NCBI GenBank assembly: GCA_034190875.2
Contig: CM067354.1
Location: 37,340,441-37,404,440 of the forward strand
Origin: Urechis unicinctus
Lineage: Eukaryota; Annelida; Polychaeta; Xenopneusta; Urechidae
Reading direction: 5' to 3'
DNA length: 64,000 bases
This document shows positions 1-12,838 of this stretch, in pieces (the stretch's first letter is position 1; every line of letters starts with the position of its first letter). The translations under genes were made by a program, and so were the position numbers. Below the pieces are notes generated by a model, which saw only the letters and a program-made list of their open reading frames with translations, searched no databases and was not told where the DNA came from.

Positions 1-402
1 CAACGCATAGATCTGCCAGGATCCTCTGTTGTCAGACAATTATCCTCTTCCCCAACTTCAGTCCTTTCCTCACCCCACGCTAGTGTTGCCACCGCAGAGA
101 GCAGCAGCATCATGACAGAACGAGTCTTATTGACCCCACAGATTCTCAGCCAAATCATTGCTGGTAACTTTGACATCATGAGACAGCTTTACCCGTCGGC
201 AGTACAGGAATCGAGGGACACACTCAACACCATTGATGATCTCCAGACCCTGTCTACAGCGACACTCCCCCGGCCCGCCCCAACCAGCCATGCCTCCAAC
301 CCCTCCTCCACTGCACCTCTACCTGTCCAGCCAGTGTTTGTCATAGCTCAGTCCCTACCGCAGGATTCAGATCAAACAGACAACCAGCCATTTCTAGGCT
401 AG
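1..402 (+). CDS. C-terminal coding exon of an unrecognised gene (5' end outside window)
   Basis: The frame that holds codon 112-114 (ATG) is open from base 1, so coding probably enters from upstream and ends at the TAG at 400-402. The last 96 codons are Ser/Thr/Pro-rich and low in complexity. A short, more ordered stretch near the start reads TPQILSQIIAGNFDIMRQL, which could be an amphipathic helix. No known domain was recognised. A possible poly(A) signal, ATTAAA, lies at 562-567 and would fit a 3' UTR of about 160 bases. This could also be a chance open frame, but the start-to-edge openness and the plausible 3' end favour a real terminal exon. No function is proposed. Confidence 0.45.
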   Translation, partial: QRIDLPGSSVVRQLSSSPTSVLSSPHASVATAESSSIMTERVLLTPQILSQIIAGNFDIMRQLYPSAVQESRDTLNTIDDLQTLSTATLPRPAPTSHASNPSSTAPLPVQPVFVIAQSLPQDSDQTDNQPFLG

Positions 403-3400
403 CTTGTGATCAATTGATCTCATTTAATTTTGATTCTGGAATGTTGTTTCTCAGGGAATGTTGTGTTGTGGTTATTGAGGAAAATCTATAGTCGTCAGCA
501 AGGCCTGGTGAAAACTATAATTGTTATTTATTAATGTTGTGCAATATATTTATATTGCATTATTAAAAATACAATTAATTGGAAATGTTGCAGACCAACA
601 TGTTAACTAACACGAATTTCTGACTTTTTGGTGAGGGGCTACAGTCATTAGCTCTGGGGAACATTTATACATTCAGTCGATTTCTGCAGTGAGATCAATC
701 TGTTACAATTGATTCCAAATTCCATGCCTTGTACCTTTGATCTCATTCAACGCACTTTTGCTGGAAATGGCAGCCACAAAATTATTATTTCCCCAAGAAC
801 CTGAATGCATCTTAAACCTCGTTAAAATGAATTAAGAAACCAGAGAAATGACAGAGTCATGTTTATTATATGTAAAACTATATGTAGAGTATAGACTAAG
901 CTCGCTAGAAAACCAACTGGACTAGTTGAGTGTTAGACAGTCAACAGATACAAAGCTATGTCCCTGACATGACCCAGTTCTACACTAAGTAATTATCTTC
1001 AACTAAAATGCGAGTTTTCTCGGCAACAAAGCAGCTGCAGGCATGGATTTTCTATAATAGGAAGTATCACTTCACCAAGTTAAATGCTCAACATTTGATT
1101 CTACCCATCTGATAACAGCTGAGTATCAAGCACGATGAGTGGAGCTCAATTTGAGCCTAGTTATCGGTCAACTTTATGGGTAGATCTGACAAAGTGAAAC
1201 AATTAGTGATACACACTCCGGGTGATGTAGACGTGTTAACTGATGATCATAACGGGCTGTGTGATCCAGTGACGATAATGACGTGATGGCTCCAGGAGAC
1301 TGAGCCTCTCTCTATTAACATGAGAAACACTAACTGATGATAAGAAACTCTGATCAACGGAAGCAGGTGACGGAGACACAGTGAGCTGTGAGACAGGCAG
1401 TCAAATTAAAGCAGTGCAACATTAAAACCTTGACATGCACAAGCACAGGTTAAACTAATAACACCCACTAGCAGGCTCTGTGTGATGCAGGCCAGGTGGA
1501 CCACATTCATGGCCTCTTAACCAGTGAAATATGACACGAGATTCAAAATATAGCTATCTTGGCTCAGGAGAGAACAGCTCCACTCAGTCGGAGTATATCT
1601 CAACATAAAGCTAATGTCGGTAAGAAGCTGATGTTGGTGAGAGATTGAAGCATGTACAATGTCAAGACCCGAGATAAATGCTTAAAGTCCAACAACACAG
1701 ATTACATCTACATGACACTGAACTACGCATAAGGCTCCAGTTCAAAAACGTTAAAATAAAAATCCTAACAGCAAAGCTATCCATTAGTACAAAGGAAATA
1801 AACAACAATTTGATACATAGACATAGGATAAGGGAACTATCATGTGTGTGCTGCCACTGTAGATAACATGGTTGGTCTGGGTTGGAGGCTGGGAGATCCT
1901 TGTAGATACCACACAAACACACATTGACCATAATCTTATCACTAACTGCTGTTAAAAAAACCCACAATCTTATTGAATGTTAATGCGTTACAATTCAACG
2001 CTATCTCTCGTGATCTTAACAGGAACTCTCCTGGTCTTAACAAGTTCTCTTGGATCCAAGGCGGAGGTAGATGATTCCTTGTTGGCAGTGTTCTTGTCCG
2101 TGGGGTTGATCTTCACATCACAACACACGACTTTCCTTCTACATCTCCCTGCAAATAAACACCATGATACGTGTGAATCATAACACTTCATCGGCAAATC
2201 ACAAATGTTGACTAGTTGACTCTCCTTAACTATCTTCTGTAAACAGAATAAACATAACAGTTTGTTAATTGTTATCTTTAGGTTGCATCTATAGATTGTC
2301 AAGCGCTGATGGCTACATAACATGCTCTCCTCTGTAAAGTGGTCAAGGGCGACAGGAAAACAAAATACACCATCAATCCTCGAGTCAAGATTCAACAAGC
2401 CGAGAACCAGTGTGAAATCCTCCACCAACGGCCAGTACAAGAACAATACAGGACTCTACTGTCAATAGGCATAAAGCATCATGCAACACTCAAAACTCAG
2501 CCAAGATGTTTTGGTGGTCCAAAAGCATGTGTTTAGGCCACCAAGAATAGCATTTTGGTGGCCCAAAGAAAAGATTGGTCGCCTAAACCCCATAAATGAT
2601 CTAATTATTGGCTGCGTATATACAAGGGCCCAAAATTTGCCACATGGCAATCCCCAAGCAGTTGATAAAATCCACCTGCCTGGGCAATTTTCACCTCCCC
2701 AGATATTTTACAAGGGTCGTAACAAAAACCCTATGTGCAAAGTGCATTTATACATAATATCTGTACCATGACAGATCCAAATGATTCTACCACAAAATTT
2801 CATGAGCCGTATGTATGACTTATGCTTATGCAGACTCAGCCAAATGCCACATGTTGGGATGTGATGAAATCATCACTGTATTGGTTTGATTCAAAACACG
2901 ACCCAAACATTAAGGTGAAGGGCTACAGAGTGACACTATAAAACTCCCAGACTGAACATAACAACGAAGGGTTCTCATAGCATTGCTATACAAGAGGACT
3001 TTTAATGGTATCTGGGCTTTTGAAATTGTATCTATATGTTACAGTTCCAGTAATTCTCTAAATATCCATGCAGAGTTAACATTGATCCAATAAGTGATCA
3101 TCGACATACTGCCTCCCTGAGACGACTAGAAGACTGCAGAAATACTGGGTGATAGGGCCAGTGATAGTGATTAACAGCGATGTGAAATCACGATTGGTAG
3201 CTCTTTATGTGATACAGACTGAGACAAGATAACTGCAGCGGCCTAAAACCAAACCATGTGCAGACAACCGTACTCATTGAGGAAAATCGAAGTGCTGATC
3301 ATGTTAATCCATGCAGGTACAGGGGACATATAACCGCTGCAGAAGTGGGTTACGGAAGCAGATTACTAAAGTAAACACCCCTACGTCAGCATAAACAATT

Positions 3401-3700
3401 AAGTCTGCTATGTGCTGCATCGACTGATGAGTACATTATGACAACAACAGTTAGTCAGCTCACGTAGAGGAACAATGAAGGCCACAAAGTGAAATGGTAA
3501 GCACTGTAAGACACTACAAATAAAACAAAGCATGTTAACCAATAAGGAGCAAGCAGTCAGAAAAATAAGGTCAGGTCAGAGGGTGAGAATGAAGCAGTGA
3601 CAGAGGGCATAGAGGCAGGAGTGTGAAGGCGGCACTGTAGACGCTACATGCTAGAGACGAGCAGGCGGCCATGACAGTGAGCCTACCAGTCGATGGAGGT
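403..3700. other. Non-coding: 3' flanks of two convergent genes
   Basis: No convincing exon was found. The stretch lies between the end of the partial plus-strand gene and the end of the minus-strand lamin, so it should hold both 3' UTRs. Open frames here (for example around 1662-2446) are short, cysteine-rich and overlap on both strands, as expected of chance. A short repeated motif, TTGGTGGCCCAAA and variants, occurs around 2508-2590. Confidence 0.5.
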
Positions 3701-6700
3701 CTACTTCATGAAGGAGAAGAAGCTCCACCCCCAGTTTCCGCTACGGCTGCCGTGGCCACGACCCTCACCCTGAAATCAACACCTCCACTCTCACTGCTCC
3801 AACATCTTCTTAATGACGGCAAAGTAAGACAGTCATTGCTGAACTCATGATTGCTTTGACGGAGAGATTCAACTTGTGGATACAATACAAGAACGCCACA
3901 GATCGCTAGCCACCTGCACACTGCCCCCCACCAGCTGTTAAAGGGGAGTACTCCTCGCGTTGACAGCCAAACCAACGAGTTACACCTCATTCAAATCCCA
4001 AAGACTAACAAACACCACAAATTGAAACTAATTCAATGGCTCTCCAGTCAACTCTTTCCCGTCTGCAAGCAGAGAAGGTGATGGTATCCATTATAGACGT
4101 CGCAACACCCCTCCCCCCCCCCCCCACACATCCCCGGTGCAGAATGACCAGACACCTGCTGATGCAGCAGCTGCTCGCCCACCTGTCCGCCCTCGTCTGT
4201 CTCATCGTACTCCATCGTCGTCCTCAACATGGTCTTCTTCAGGTCCCTCGAGGCCATCTCCTGTAACACACACCATCAGGTCAAGGTCATCTCCTGTAAC
4301 ACACCACATCAGATCAATGTCAACGTGCTCTGGCTACAACCAACTCCATGACAGGGGCTCATAGAGTGCTCTGCATACCAACCATCACCTTAGGGGGCTG
4401 GTCCCTTCATGACACAGAACTATCTACATAACCTGCAGTATAAGTTGTTACTACATCCTGGGGGTAGATACATCTACATTGCCTACAGTAAATCGTTACC
4501 TCACCCTGGGAGGTAGATCTATCTACATTGCCTACAGTAAGTTGTTACCTCGCCCTGAGGGTTGACCAGTACACTTCTCATCTCATCGGCAGTGAACCAC
4601 TTCTGTCCCTTCATGACGAGGTCAGTGGGCGGTGAGTGAGTAGCGTCTGTCTCCGCGCTCCATACCTACACACATACACATGATGTCTTAGGTCACTCAA
4701 CATGTAAACACCTGTAACAACCTCACTCCATCATGGACCCAGCAGACCTTAAGTAGCCTGTGGGGACTTACAGTGACTGTGGCTCCTGGCTTGAGGTGGA
4801 GTGTTCGGTGAAACTTGAAGCTGGTCTCTTGGTCATCGTCACCTCCAGCGATGTGCTTCAGCTGCCAGCCTCCGAGGGCCTGGTCCTGCAATCCATATTC
4901 ATCATTACAACTCGCCCACGTTCCATGCAAATGGAATGCATAGGTGTAAAGTACAGACTGGAATAGGACATCAAGTACGATAACTGGCTGTACCTTATCG
5001 GAGGTGTTAGTAAGTTTGATGTAAGTGCCATCTGTGTCCGTCTCAGCGATCTCCACGGGGCCTTTAGCCGATGAGGACTGTGCAAATCCCACGTTAGAGC
5101 TCATCTGCATGTGGCGTTTGCTGGCCGAATCCTGCTGCTGGGCTAGTCGCCTTTTGCGTGAGCTGCCGGTGAGAATCTGACGGGTGGGTGTACCTGCCCG
5201 GCGAGGGGAAGCCACTTCTGAGGTTTGAGATAGGTTAAGTCTGAAACAAGGGAAGCATAGTGATAGGGTGGTACAGATCGACAGGGTGGTACAAAGTGAC
5301 AGGGTGGTACAGAGTGACAGGGTGGTATAGAGTGACAGGGATGATTTAACCTGATGATTTAACGTCCTTAACCTAATTGAAGATAGTTCCAATAATTGAT
5401 GACACCGTCCCTTTGCACTAACCTATGCTCCTCTCCCTCCAGCAGGGTGCGATAAGATGAAATCTCATTGTCCAGTTTGATCTTGATCTCTAGGAGATCC
5501 CGGTACTCAGACACCTGGTTGTCGAGCTCCTCACGGAGACGAGACTTCTCACTCTCCAGCTCGTCCACTGTCCTCTGGTGGTCAGCTTGCTCACGGGCTA
5601 GCTGTGCCTCCAAGTTACGAATCCGCGCCTCATAAGTGGCAATCTACAACAGGACCAACACAACACAGCTCACATGCTGCAAAGTTGACTTTGTTTAAAG
5701 CAGTTACCTCTTGGTATGAATTGTTATGCTGGTGCTGGTTGGAGGAGTTTCTACCTGAGCATTGAGCTTGGTGACATTGGAGGTGTGTTCGTCCACCTGC
5801 TTCCTCATCTCATTCAGTTCCCTCTTCACTCGACTGGCTGAGTCACTGTTACTCTGAAGCTGGTTGCGCAGGTCAGCAAGCTGCAAAGACAACATCAAAT
5901 GCTGACCTCCTTACCCAAATGCTGACCTCTTCACATAAATGCTGACCTTCTTACCCAAATGCTGACCTCTTCACACACCCAAATGCTGACCTCCTTACCC
6001 AAATGCTGACCTCCTTACCCAAATGCTGACGTCCTCACACAAATGCCTTAAGTTCCTTATAGAAATGCACACCCCCTAGGACAATCTTGTTTTGCCACTG
6101 TTTTTAACGGCCCCTGACCTTACCTGCCTCTCGTAGGTTAGTTCAGTCTCCTCGCGGTTGAGGCGGATGGTTTCATCGTTCTGGTCACGCATCTCTCTCA
6201 GCGACTCAGACAGACGGTCAGTATACTCCTCGTGAAGACGACTGTCCACTTCCTCGATCTCTATTGTGGTGCGAGTCCTCAGCTCCTTCAGCTCCTGGTA
6301 AACACCACATCACAAACAAGCGCTGAAGACACAAGTCGTGCAACACGCCACGTGCATGGCATCAACCACCGCAATGACACCAGGCGATGACACCAGGTGG
6401 CTCTACCTGATCATGAATCTGCTTGTTGAATGCGCCCTCCTCGCGTAGACTCGTCAGACGGTTCTCAGCGTCCACGCGTTTCAGCGTCTCCTCCTCCAGC
6501 TTATCCAAGCACTCCTTCAACCGCCGTTCCAGTGCCTTCTCCTTACGCATTCTCTGCAACCATGGCCAAGTATAACCACTTTATAACCACAAACAACATC
6601 AACCCACCATGAAATGTCCTCTACACATTACCTATGCCATCATGAGAGATCAAGAAGAATGCCACTGACATAAGAGAGGAATAGAGTTGTCTTACATTGA

Positions 6701-9700
6701 ATTCATTCTCCCAGTGTTTACGCTGACTGACAGCGTCGGTGAGTCTGGCCTGTAGTTCGTTGACTTGTGACTCGGCAGTCAGCAGTAGTCTCTCTCTCTC
6801 CTGTAGAGTCTTCTCCAACTCATTCAGTCTGCACACATACACACACACCAACTAATCCTACACATCTTTGTCTGCTGCTCTATATAACAAAAAATGCCCC
6901 TCAACAAAACACATTAACAAGTCAAAACATGTTTTGGCCTTTCAGTTAGTTTCTCTAGTGACCTTGACCCCATTCCTGGTATCCCAGCCACATCCAAGCA
7001 GAATTTACCACCCTAGGCAATTCTCCTAAACTAGTGACTGCTGAAAGACCAGTTACGATGGAATTATTCAAGCATTGCTTACCAATGTATGACACTGTAC
7101 TAAACATTGGTAACAAATTGAATCAGTCAACCAGTAGCATGATCCATTAGACAGCGAGTTCCTAGAGTTCCTCCGGGTGAGGTCATAGGATAAGTGTCGT
7201 GGATCATTTATCTAAAATATGCAGCTGCAGAGAAAACCTTAAAGCCCTATCTCCTTAACACCCTACAACCTTCATACCATGAGAAACACGCTACGCATGC
7301 CCTCATTGGTCAACTAATTAAAGGCTTTAAGCCTCAACCCTAACTACACAGTTGCTACCCGCCAACTTGGACCGTCCCGAGCAAGCCCTCAAACAAGCAG
7401 CATCTCCTGGTATCCCCTCCTACAATAGTCTTCAGGCACACCTTTCGGCAGTTATCAAAAGAACCTTAAACTGAATAAAGAGAAGTTTATATTTCAGCCC
7501 CCTACAACATCGTTGACTTGTTTCTACAACTACACATAGCCAACAAGAGAATATAGCCACAACAGTGTCTAAACTCCTCTCATGTTCAAGTCTGAGGCCA
7601 CATTAGTTACCCTGTGTCACTCTGAATACCCTACAACGACCAGCACTGGCTCTTTCACACATTTCTCTGTAGCAAATACAGCCACCATATCATCACTTCT
7701 CAGAAAGTGGTGCTTTGTTGAGCCCACATGAGACTAAGTTATACAAATGGAAATTTTGCAGGCACAAATACAATGTATAAATGTACTATGAATATGGGGT
7801 TTTTGTTTTGGACTAAGAAAGGTTTAATTCATATGCCAGAACTTGCATGGTGGGACGTTATGATCACAAGAAGTCGCACATTATGATTCTATCTGAGCAG
7901 TAGATATCCACGTGCGGAAGCGTAACAAGGCAGCGTAACGTTGACCATCATGACATGGAGATGTTTTCACCCGTCCTTAACAGGCACATCATGCCAATGC
8001 GCACAGTGGAACGCGTGTCACAGTGAGTGCGACGCCTCAGTTGCCACAGCAACCGGCGTAATATTTTCCAGGCGCGCCCACGACAACATGCCGCTAGTAA
8101 ATAAGAGTAAGGTCCATTAAAACACATTGTTTTGACGGCTTCCTCTCCAGTCAAGCTCACTCCTACACGCCCAATCACCCACCCACCCCTCCCGCTAATG
8201 CATATCATACCGAGGGTTCATTCATTGAAATCTTTAACCAGTTAAAGGTGAGAGGTATTTCCTGCCGCGACCGGCAGCGTTGCCACCAGGACGCATGCTT
8301 CACCCGGCAGGACACGCCCCCTAGCGGCATGTTGTGTTCGGCACACTGCTGGCACCCTAGACATGCAGCATCGCTGAGGCGGAGTGCCTCCACCTCAGGT
8401 GGAAACAACAACACGAGTGAGAGGAGCCTAACACAGCTCAATGCTTGGGTGGTGGCCTTCTTGTTTTTTGTCGTGTGATTCAGATTAGCAGAGTGTCTCG
8501 GCTTAGTCTAGTTATGCTGAGAAACAACCTAAATAGACACACCAACCCCCCTCCCCACAAATCCAGATGGTAGAGTTGCTTGAGGCATTGTTCTTGGACT
8601 AATGGCCCACATGCATGGGGATATATTTGCTGGGGTATGGTACAACCTGATGCAAATGAAACTCATAAGGATGTTGAGCGAGGCGAGTGGTAGTGGCTAG
8701 CGTTCTCGGGTCGCGAAGAAATTCATCCCAACAAACTCGGGTGCACTGAGTAACATTGAGAGTGCAATGCCCGCCCACTGACGCATGCCCTTTCATCAGA
8801 TGTAACTGCAGCTCTCGCAAAGCGGATGTGACGCGGACTCACCGTGAGTCACATCCCCCAGGAGCGTGGGCGGGAGTGGCTCGGTCGGCGACAGCGCCGC
8901 TTCTTCAAGGCGACGTCGCCACCAGCGTCCGACGGCCCCGCAGCGCCCACTGCCGGTGGACCATCCGGATTGAGTTTTCTGCACAATACAAGCTGATTGA
9001 ACGGAGCGATCGAAAAGAACTGTAGGCGCGCGGTTACCGATACCGGAGTTCCAAGCGCCGACCCGTTATCTATGTATATAAACAGCGGCTCGGTGCACGG
9101 AAGTTTAGCACCGGAAACCGAGCACCAGTCGGAAGAACGACGCGCGGCATCACGCATAGCTACATCACGCATCATTTGTCTTGTTACGATCAACCGTCTC
9201 CAGGAAACGTTTGCTGAGCAAAGTGAAGTGCGCTTCACACAACGGGTACCACAGACGAGTTGCACGGAACCGACAGCTGCTGAGCGGTCCGTCACAGCAG
9301 CTGGGCTGATGGGCAACGCTCGTAAAAGCGAGACGCGCGTCCGAGTGTCATGCTGGTAGCCGGTAAACTACGCGCCTATTATCTCCGATAAACAGGACGC
9401 ATGAAATACTGACAGCCCGCGTAACAGGAGAACAGTATCGCGCTTAATATCTCACGAAATATACCGGTAATCTACTAAGATCTTATTGATAAAGGGGGGG
9501 AGAGAGGAGATGTATACAGATCCACCATGCTAGTACTCGAACATGGTACTTGGTAGAATTGGCTTAGACATGGTACACACAGCGCCCTACATGGTAGCAG
9601 CTGCGTGACGGCCGAAGCAAGGGGGGGGGGGGGGGTGTGGCGGGAGGGGGCAGGGGGCAGGGGTAATTAACTATACCACTGAATAAAAAGCCTCTTTACC

Positions 9701-10882
9701 AAAGTCCAACCACCACACACATACCATATGGCAGGCAGGGCAGGTGTGGTCCTATTGTAGTGGAGTGGTAGGGGGGGGGGGGGGAGTGGGGAGGTGCTGA
9801 GTGAGATGGATCCTCACTTACACCCACATCTCATTACACAACAGACCAGGAAAATACTCCATGTTAGCCCTACATGAACCATCCATTATAAAACATCTCC
9901 TACATGGCAGCAGCTCAAATACACCCAGCTCTTAACTACTCAAGTATAGCATGACCTCATCGACTCCTGGTAAGGCAATGTCGAACCCTGACAGAACTAC
10001 CCAACCATGCAATATACGTCAAGGCAGACGTAGGTAAACATCATGTTAGTGGTATTTCCATATGAGGTCATCATTTAGTCCCCAACACACACTGAGACTG
10101 ATGCCTACAAACAATCATCTATAATTTAATGGTGGGTTATGTTTGACATTGACATCAGCAGCTAATTGATGAGCCAACCCCTAATCCTGTCTCTGTTCGT
10201 TCTGAATTCAGTAGTTGTCATTGAAGACATTTAATGTAAAATGACAGGACAATGTGAGATTATTCCAATCATGGATCTATCCAGCTGGTTAATTGGGAGT
10301 GCGTATAAGCAATGACAGAAAACCATTATGTAATTAATATGCTCTCACCACTGGCACCATGTACAACGGAAATAATGAATGAGGCACTCACTTGAGCCTG
10401 AAGTTGGTATTTTCATCTCTTAGTGTTTTGTTTTCTATGTCAGCGCGTGTTTTTGCTTTGGCTGTATCGTCCAGCAATTTACGTGCTTCCCTCAGCTCTA
10501 CGTCATACAAGTTCTACAACACAGGTCACACTGATAAGTCATACAAATCTTATAACTCATACATTTAGTATTATATCACTATACAGTAAAGCTATTAAGA
10601 TACAATATGTTCTTCATTCACCTTGATATTTGTCACTTCTGTTTTAGTGGCCTCTTCTTGTGTGGAGACAATCTTGGTCAGTCGGGAATTTTCTGTTTCT
10701 AATGAACGAACTTTATCAATGTAGGAAGCTAGTCGGTCATTGAGATTAGCAAGATCTTCTTTTTCCTGTACACGAGATATCCAGTTGGGAGACGGAGGCC
10801 GGTTTCTCGAAGGGGAAGCAGCCCGAGCAGGGGTGGATGATTTGGGCGTACCAGATGCACCCTTTTTCATTCTTGCTGACAT
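3701..10882 (-). CDS. Nuclear lamin (type V intermediate filament protein), 12 coding exons
   Basis: Lamins build the filament layer under the inner nuclear membrane. Coding exons, 5' to 3' on the minus strand: 10882-10622, 10513-10392, 6828-6696, 6553-6407, 6294-6124, 5880-5755, 5643-5423, 5240-4994, 4885-4772, 4665-4549, 4260-4156 and 3769-3701. All junctions have GT-AG ends and the phase is kept, giving 610 residues, a usual lamin length. The head is followed by the coil 1A signature ([17 protein letters not shown]). The rod spans about residues 50-394 and ends in [14 protein letters not shown] basic nuclear-localisation cluster (SRKRRL) follows. The Ig-like lamin tail domain (about 450-560) includes the hallmark [10 protein letters not shown]. 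The start codon at 10880-10882 is followed by the Ser/Pro-rich head typical of lamins. The last exon is uncertain: as modelled it ends SFFSFMK with no CaaX box, while another candidate exon at 4005-4062 ends CGVC. Exons 1-10 are firm. Confidence 0.93.
4005..4062 (-). other. Alternative candidate last exon of the lamin, ending in a CaaX-like CGVC
   Basis: An acceptor (CTGCTTGCAG) precedes base 4062. In one phase the exon codes 18 residues ending VSICGVC and stops at 4005-4007. Cys-Gly-Val-Cys at the very end would be an acceptable prenylation box and most animal lamins end in one. Using it needs an exon 11 donor in phase 2, for example just before a GTGTGG at about 4130, so the link is inferred. 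Confidence 0.35.
4255..4318. repeat. Tandem duplication of the lamin exon 11 acceptor
   Basis: A unit of about 33 bases containing CATCTCCTGTAACACAC occurs twice. On the minus strand this gives two consecutive acceptors. Using the upstream one would bring a TGA into frame after five codons, so the downstream acceptor at 4261-4262 was chosen. Confidence 0.7.
4431..4562. repeat. Roughly 60-bp tandem repeat overlapping the lamin exon 10 donor
   Basis: Three diverged units share TCTACATTGCCTACAGTAA and GTTACCTC(A/G)CCCTG. The unit nearest exon 10 includes the end of that exon and its GTAACA donor, so donor-like copies lie inside intron 10. Confidence 0.65.
5258..5341. repeat. 18-bp minisatellite in lamin intron 7
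   Basis: Four to five copies of a unit close to GACAGGGTGGTACAGAGT lie just downstream of the exon 8 acceptor region. The frame through it (TTLSLC repeats) is a by-product of the repeat. Confidence 0.85.
5896..6045. repeat. 20-bp minisatellite in lamin intron 5
   Basis: Seven or eight imperfect copies of AAATGCTGACCTCCTTACCC with small length changes lie between lamin exons 5 and 6. Confidence 0.85.
8200..9400. promoter_or_regulatory. CpG-rich block in lamin intron 2, possible internal promoter
   Basis: This stretch is clearly richer in G+C and CpG than its surroundings (many CGCG, GCGC and CGACG words). It contains TATATAAAC at 9075-9083 followed by a GC-rich start-like region. Long frames open on both strands (for example 8997-9359 plus and 8849-9316 minus), which is common in CpG islands and not evidence of coding. 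It lies within the 3.6-kb intron 2 of the lamin and could be an alternative promoter or enhancer. No transcript is implied by the sequence itself. Confidence 0.35.
9621..9796. repeat. Two long G tracts in lamin intron 2
   Basis: A run of about 17 G followed by further G clusters begins near 9621. A second run of about 14 G lies near 9770. Both fit G-quadruplex composition and are likely polymorphic. Confidence 0.8.
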
Positions 10883-10907
10883 AGTGGAGGTTATGTAATT
10901 GACTTCT
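10883..10907 (-). other. 5' UTR part of lamin coding exon 1
   Basis: Upstream of the start codon, a good acceptor (TGTGTTTCAG) ends at 10908, so the 5' UTR is probably interrupted. A possible donor of a first non-coding exon is GAAG followed by GTAATC at 11494/11493. Its 5' side is CpG-richer and an E-box CACGTG lies near 11558. This is a reasonable but unproved promoter region for the lamin. Confidence 0.4.
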
Positions 10908-12838
10908 CTGAAACACATACCCCTCATTCAAATGTTGCACCAAATACCATGTATACTCATATACAAAGTAAGGCCATTATTCAGTGAATCCTAGGTCCAT
11001 TCATCAATACCAGGCTAGTCACAGGCTCACCTTCCATCAATGAATCATATCAATTAACGGAAACAACCGAAAAGTATTTTGGATGAATCTAGACTACTAC
11101 TACTAGACTAGAAAAATGTTTCTGGCTGGAAATCAACAACATCGAGATTTAAACATTTCCATCACAATAATTATATCATTCCCTGTATTGGTGACTGTGT
11201 AGCAATAATTATTCGATTCTGAACGATAATTTTTTTTTAAACGTGCCTTCAATTGATACAACTTTGTTGTTACTGCGAAAGGGTAACAAAGGCGCTGACC
11301 CCCACGGCCAGGCCGCGGAGAAGTTCGTTTAGCGATCATCAACATATGACGATATGTCTGACCTCGAATTAATGTATGCAGACCGTAACAGATTCACAAA
11401 TGCCCACCGACACCCAGTTAGTATTCTTATCAATCATTTGAACAACTTGATAATCGCGAATTAGGGTTAATAAATTGCACAATTTGTGATTACCTTCAAA
11501 ATCAGCAGTGGTCGATAAGAGATAACGAAGTTTGCCGGCTTCTCGCGTGGGTTGATCACGTGACTCTTAAGCGCATTGACCATAACTAGGTCAGGTAACA
11601 TACGTTATGATGGACAGCTATTGGAGAAATCAAACCGTTACTAGCCCTTAACACTTACCTGTACAAAATATCAGTCGACAGTTAGACATTTACGACTCAA
11701 TTCTTGGCCGTGAATCTTTTTCGAATTAAATCTTATTCTATCAGCCTATGATGTTTACAGAGACCGATGACCGCTGCTTGGTCTATAAATATACCTTATT
11801 GTTTCATAGCCATTGGAAGACAGATTGGTATACATTCTCCTGAGCTTATACACAAGCTGTATAGCTTCGAATATAAATTACAGATAATAATATTGTTCAA
11901 AACAGCTTTGCGTAACACAAACACCGCGGTTTGTCATCAAGATTTTATACCATCTTGCTAAACTACCTCACGTGGCAAAGTCGTTTCAAAGGCATACTGA
12001 GGCGTCCTAGCAATTTTGGCCAAACTGGTTCCTTGTACCAGCAGCACCGTAAAAACGTGATGTTTGTTATAGTGTGGCAAAATCATCGTTTTGACAGGGG
12101 AACAATTATATACTAACGTTATCTCAATAATCAAGTATGGTTACTTCCATGACATTTCTCTGTTTATCTTGACGTCACCGATTTGCACAACCGGAGTTCT
12201 AAGTAGGTTCGAAAGATTATCGACACGTCCGTGTTAAAGATTCGGATTGAGAGAAGGTATCAGCGTAACCACCATTCACTGTGTTAAGCTATCCTTGCGC
12301 CGGCCGCGCTAATAAGTGACGTCACTAAAGCTGTCTTGGTAGCGGCCATGTGCAAAAAACTTAGTTTAATCCGAAAGTGTGTTAATGATTTCAAATTCAA
12401 CAAGTTTGACCGAGTTTGAAAAAGTGTTTCAGTTGACTTTTTACACAAACACTTATAAATGTTCTTTCCGATGATCGTCGTTTTGACACAAATAATTTTT
12501 GCACACGGGCTCTGCCATGACAGTTGTCGTGACGTCTCTAGGGTATATTCAGCGTGTAATATGGTTTAGGTGAAATTAACTTTCAATACTAACCCCAAGA
12601 GTGAAAGTGTTGATGACCTGTCACGCTCACTGATAGCACCGGCTTCATCAACCAGTGACGTCATGAGACTGTCATGGCGGCCTCCATTAACTGAAGATTT
12701 AGAAAAGCTGACTTTATAAACACACTGTGTCAAAACGATGGTTGTACATGACAAAATTTACATTGGTTTATTTTCTATTGTAGTTCTAAGAACCATTGTT
12801 CCCAAACTTGTACAAACATTTCACTTCCTTGTAGCAGT
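10908..12838. other. Lamin upstream region, no coding exon seen
   Basis: No gene was recognised. The stretch holds several TGACGTCA or GACGTCA words (12170, 12317, 12657) typical of CRE-like sites. Two diverged direct repeats share TGACGTCA, then CTGTC, then GCGGCC (around 12317-12350 and 12655-12690). Inverted copies of ATCGTTTTGACA lie near 12083 and 12735. It may be a decayed DNA transposon next to the lamin promoter. Confidence 0.35.

Noticed and set aside
1662-2446. Several 60-150 codon frames downstream of the lamin
   Set aside because: Overlapping on both strands, low complexity, no splice or family support.
8997-9359. 120-codon plus frame in the CpG block
   Set aside because: Overlaps an equally long minus frame; CpG islands produce long chance frames and no motif is present.
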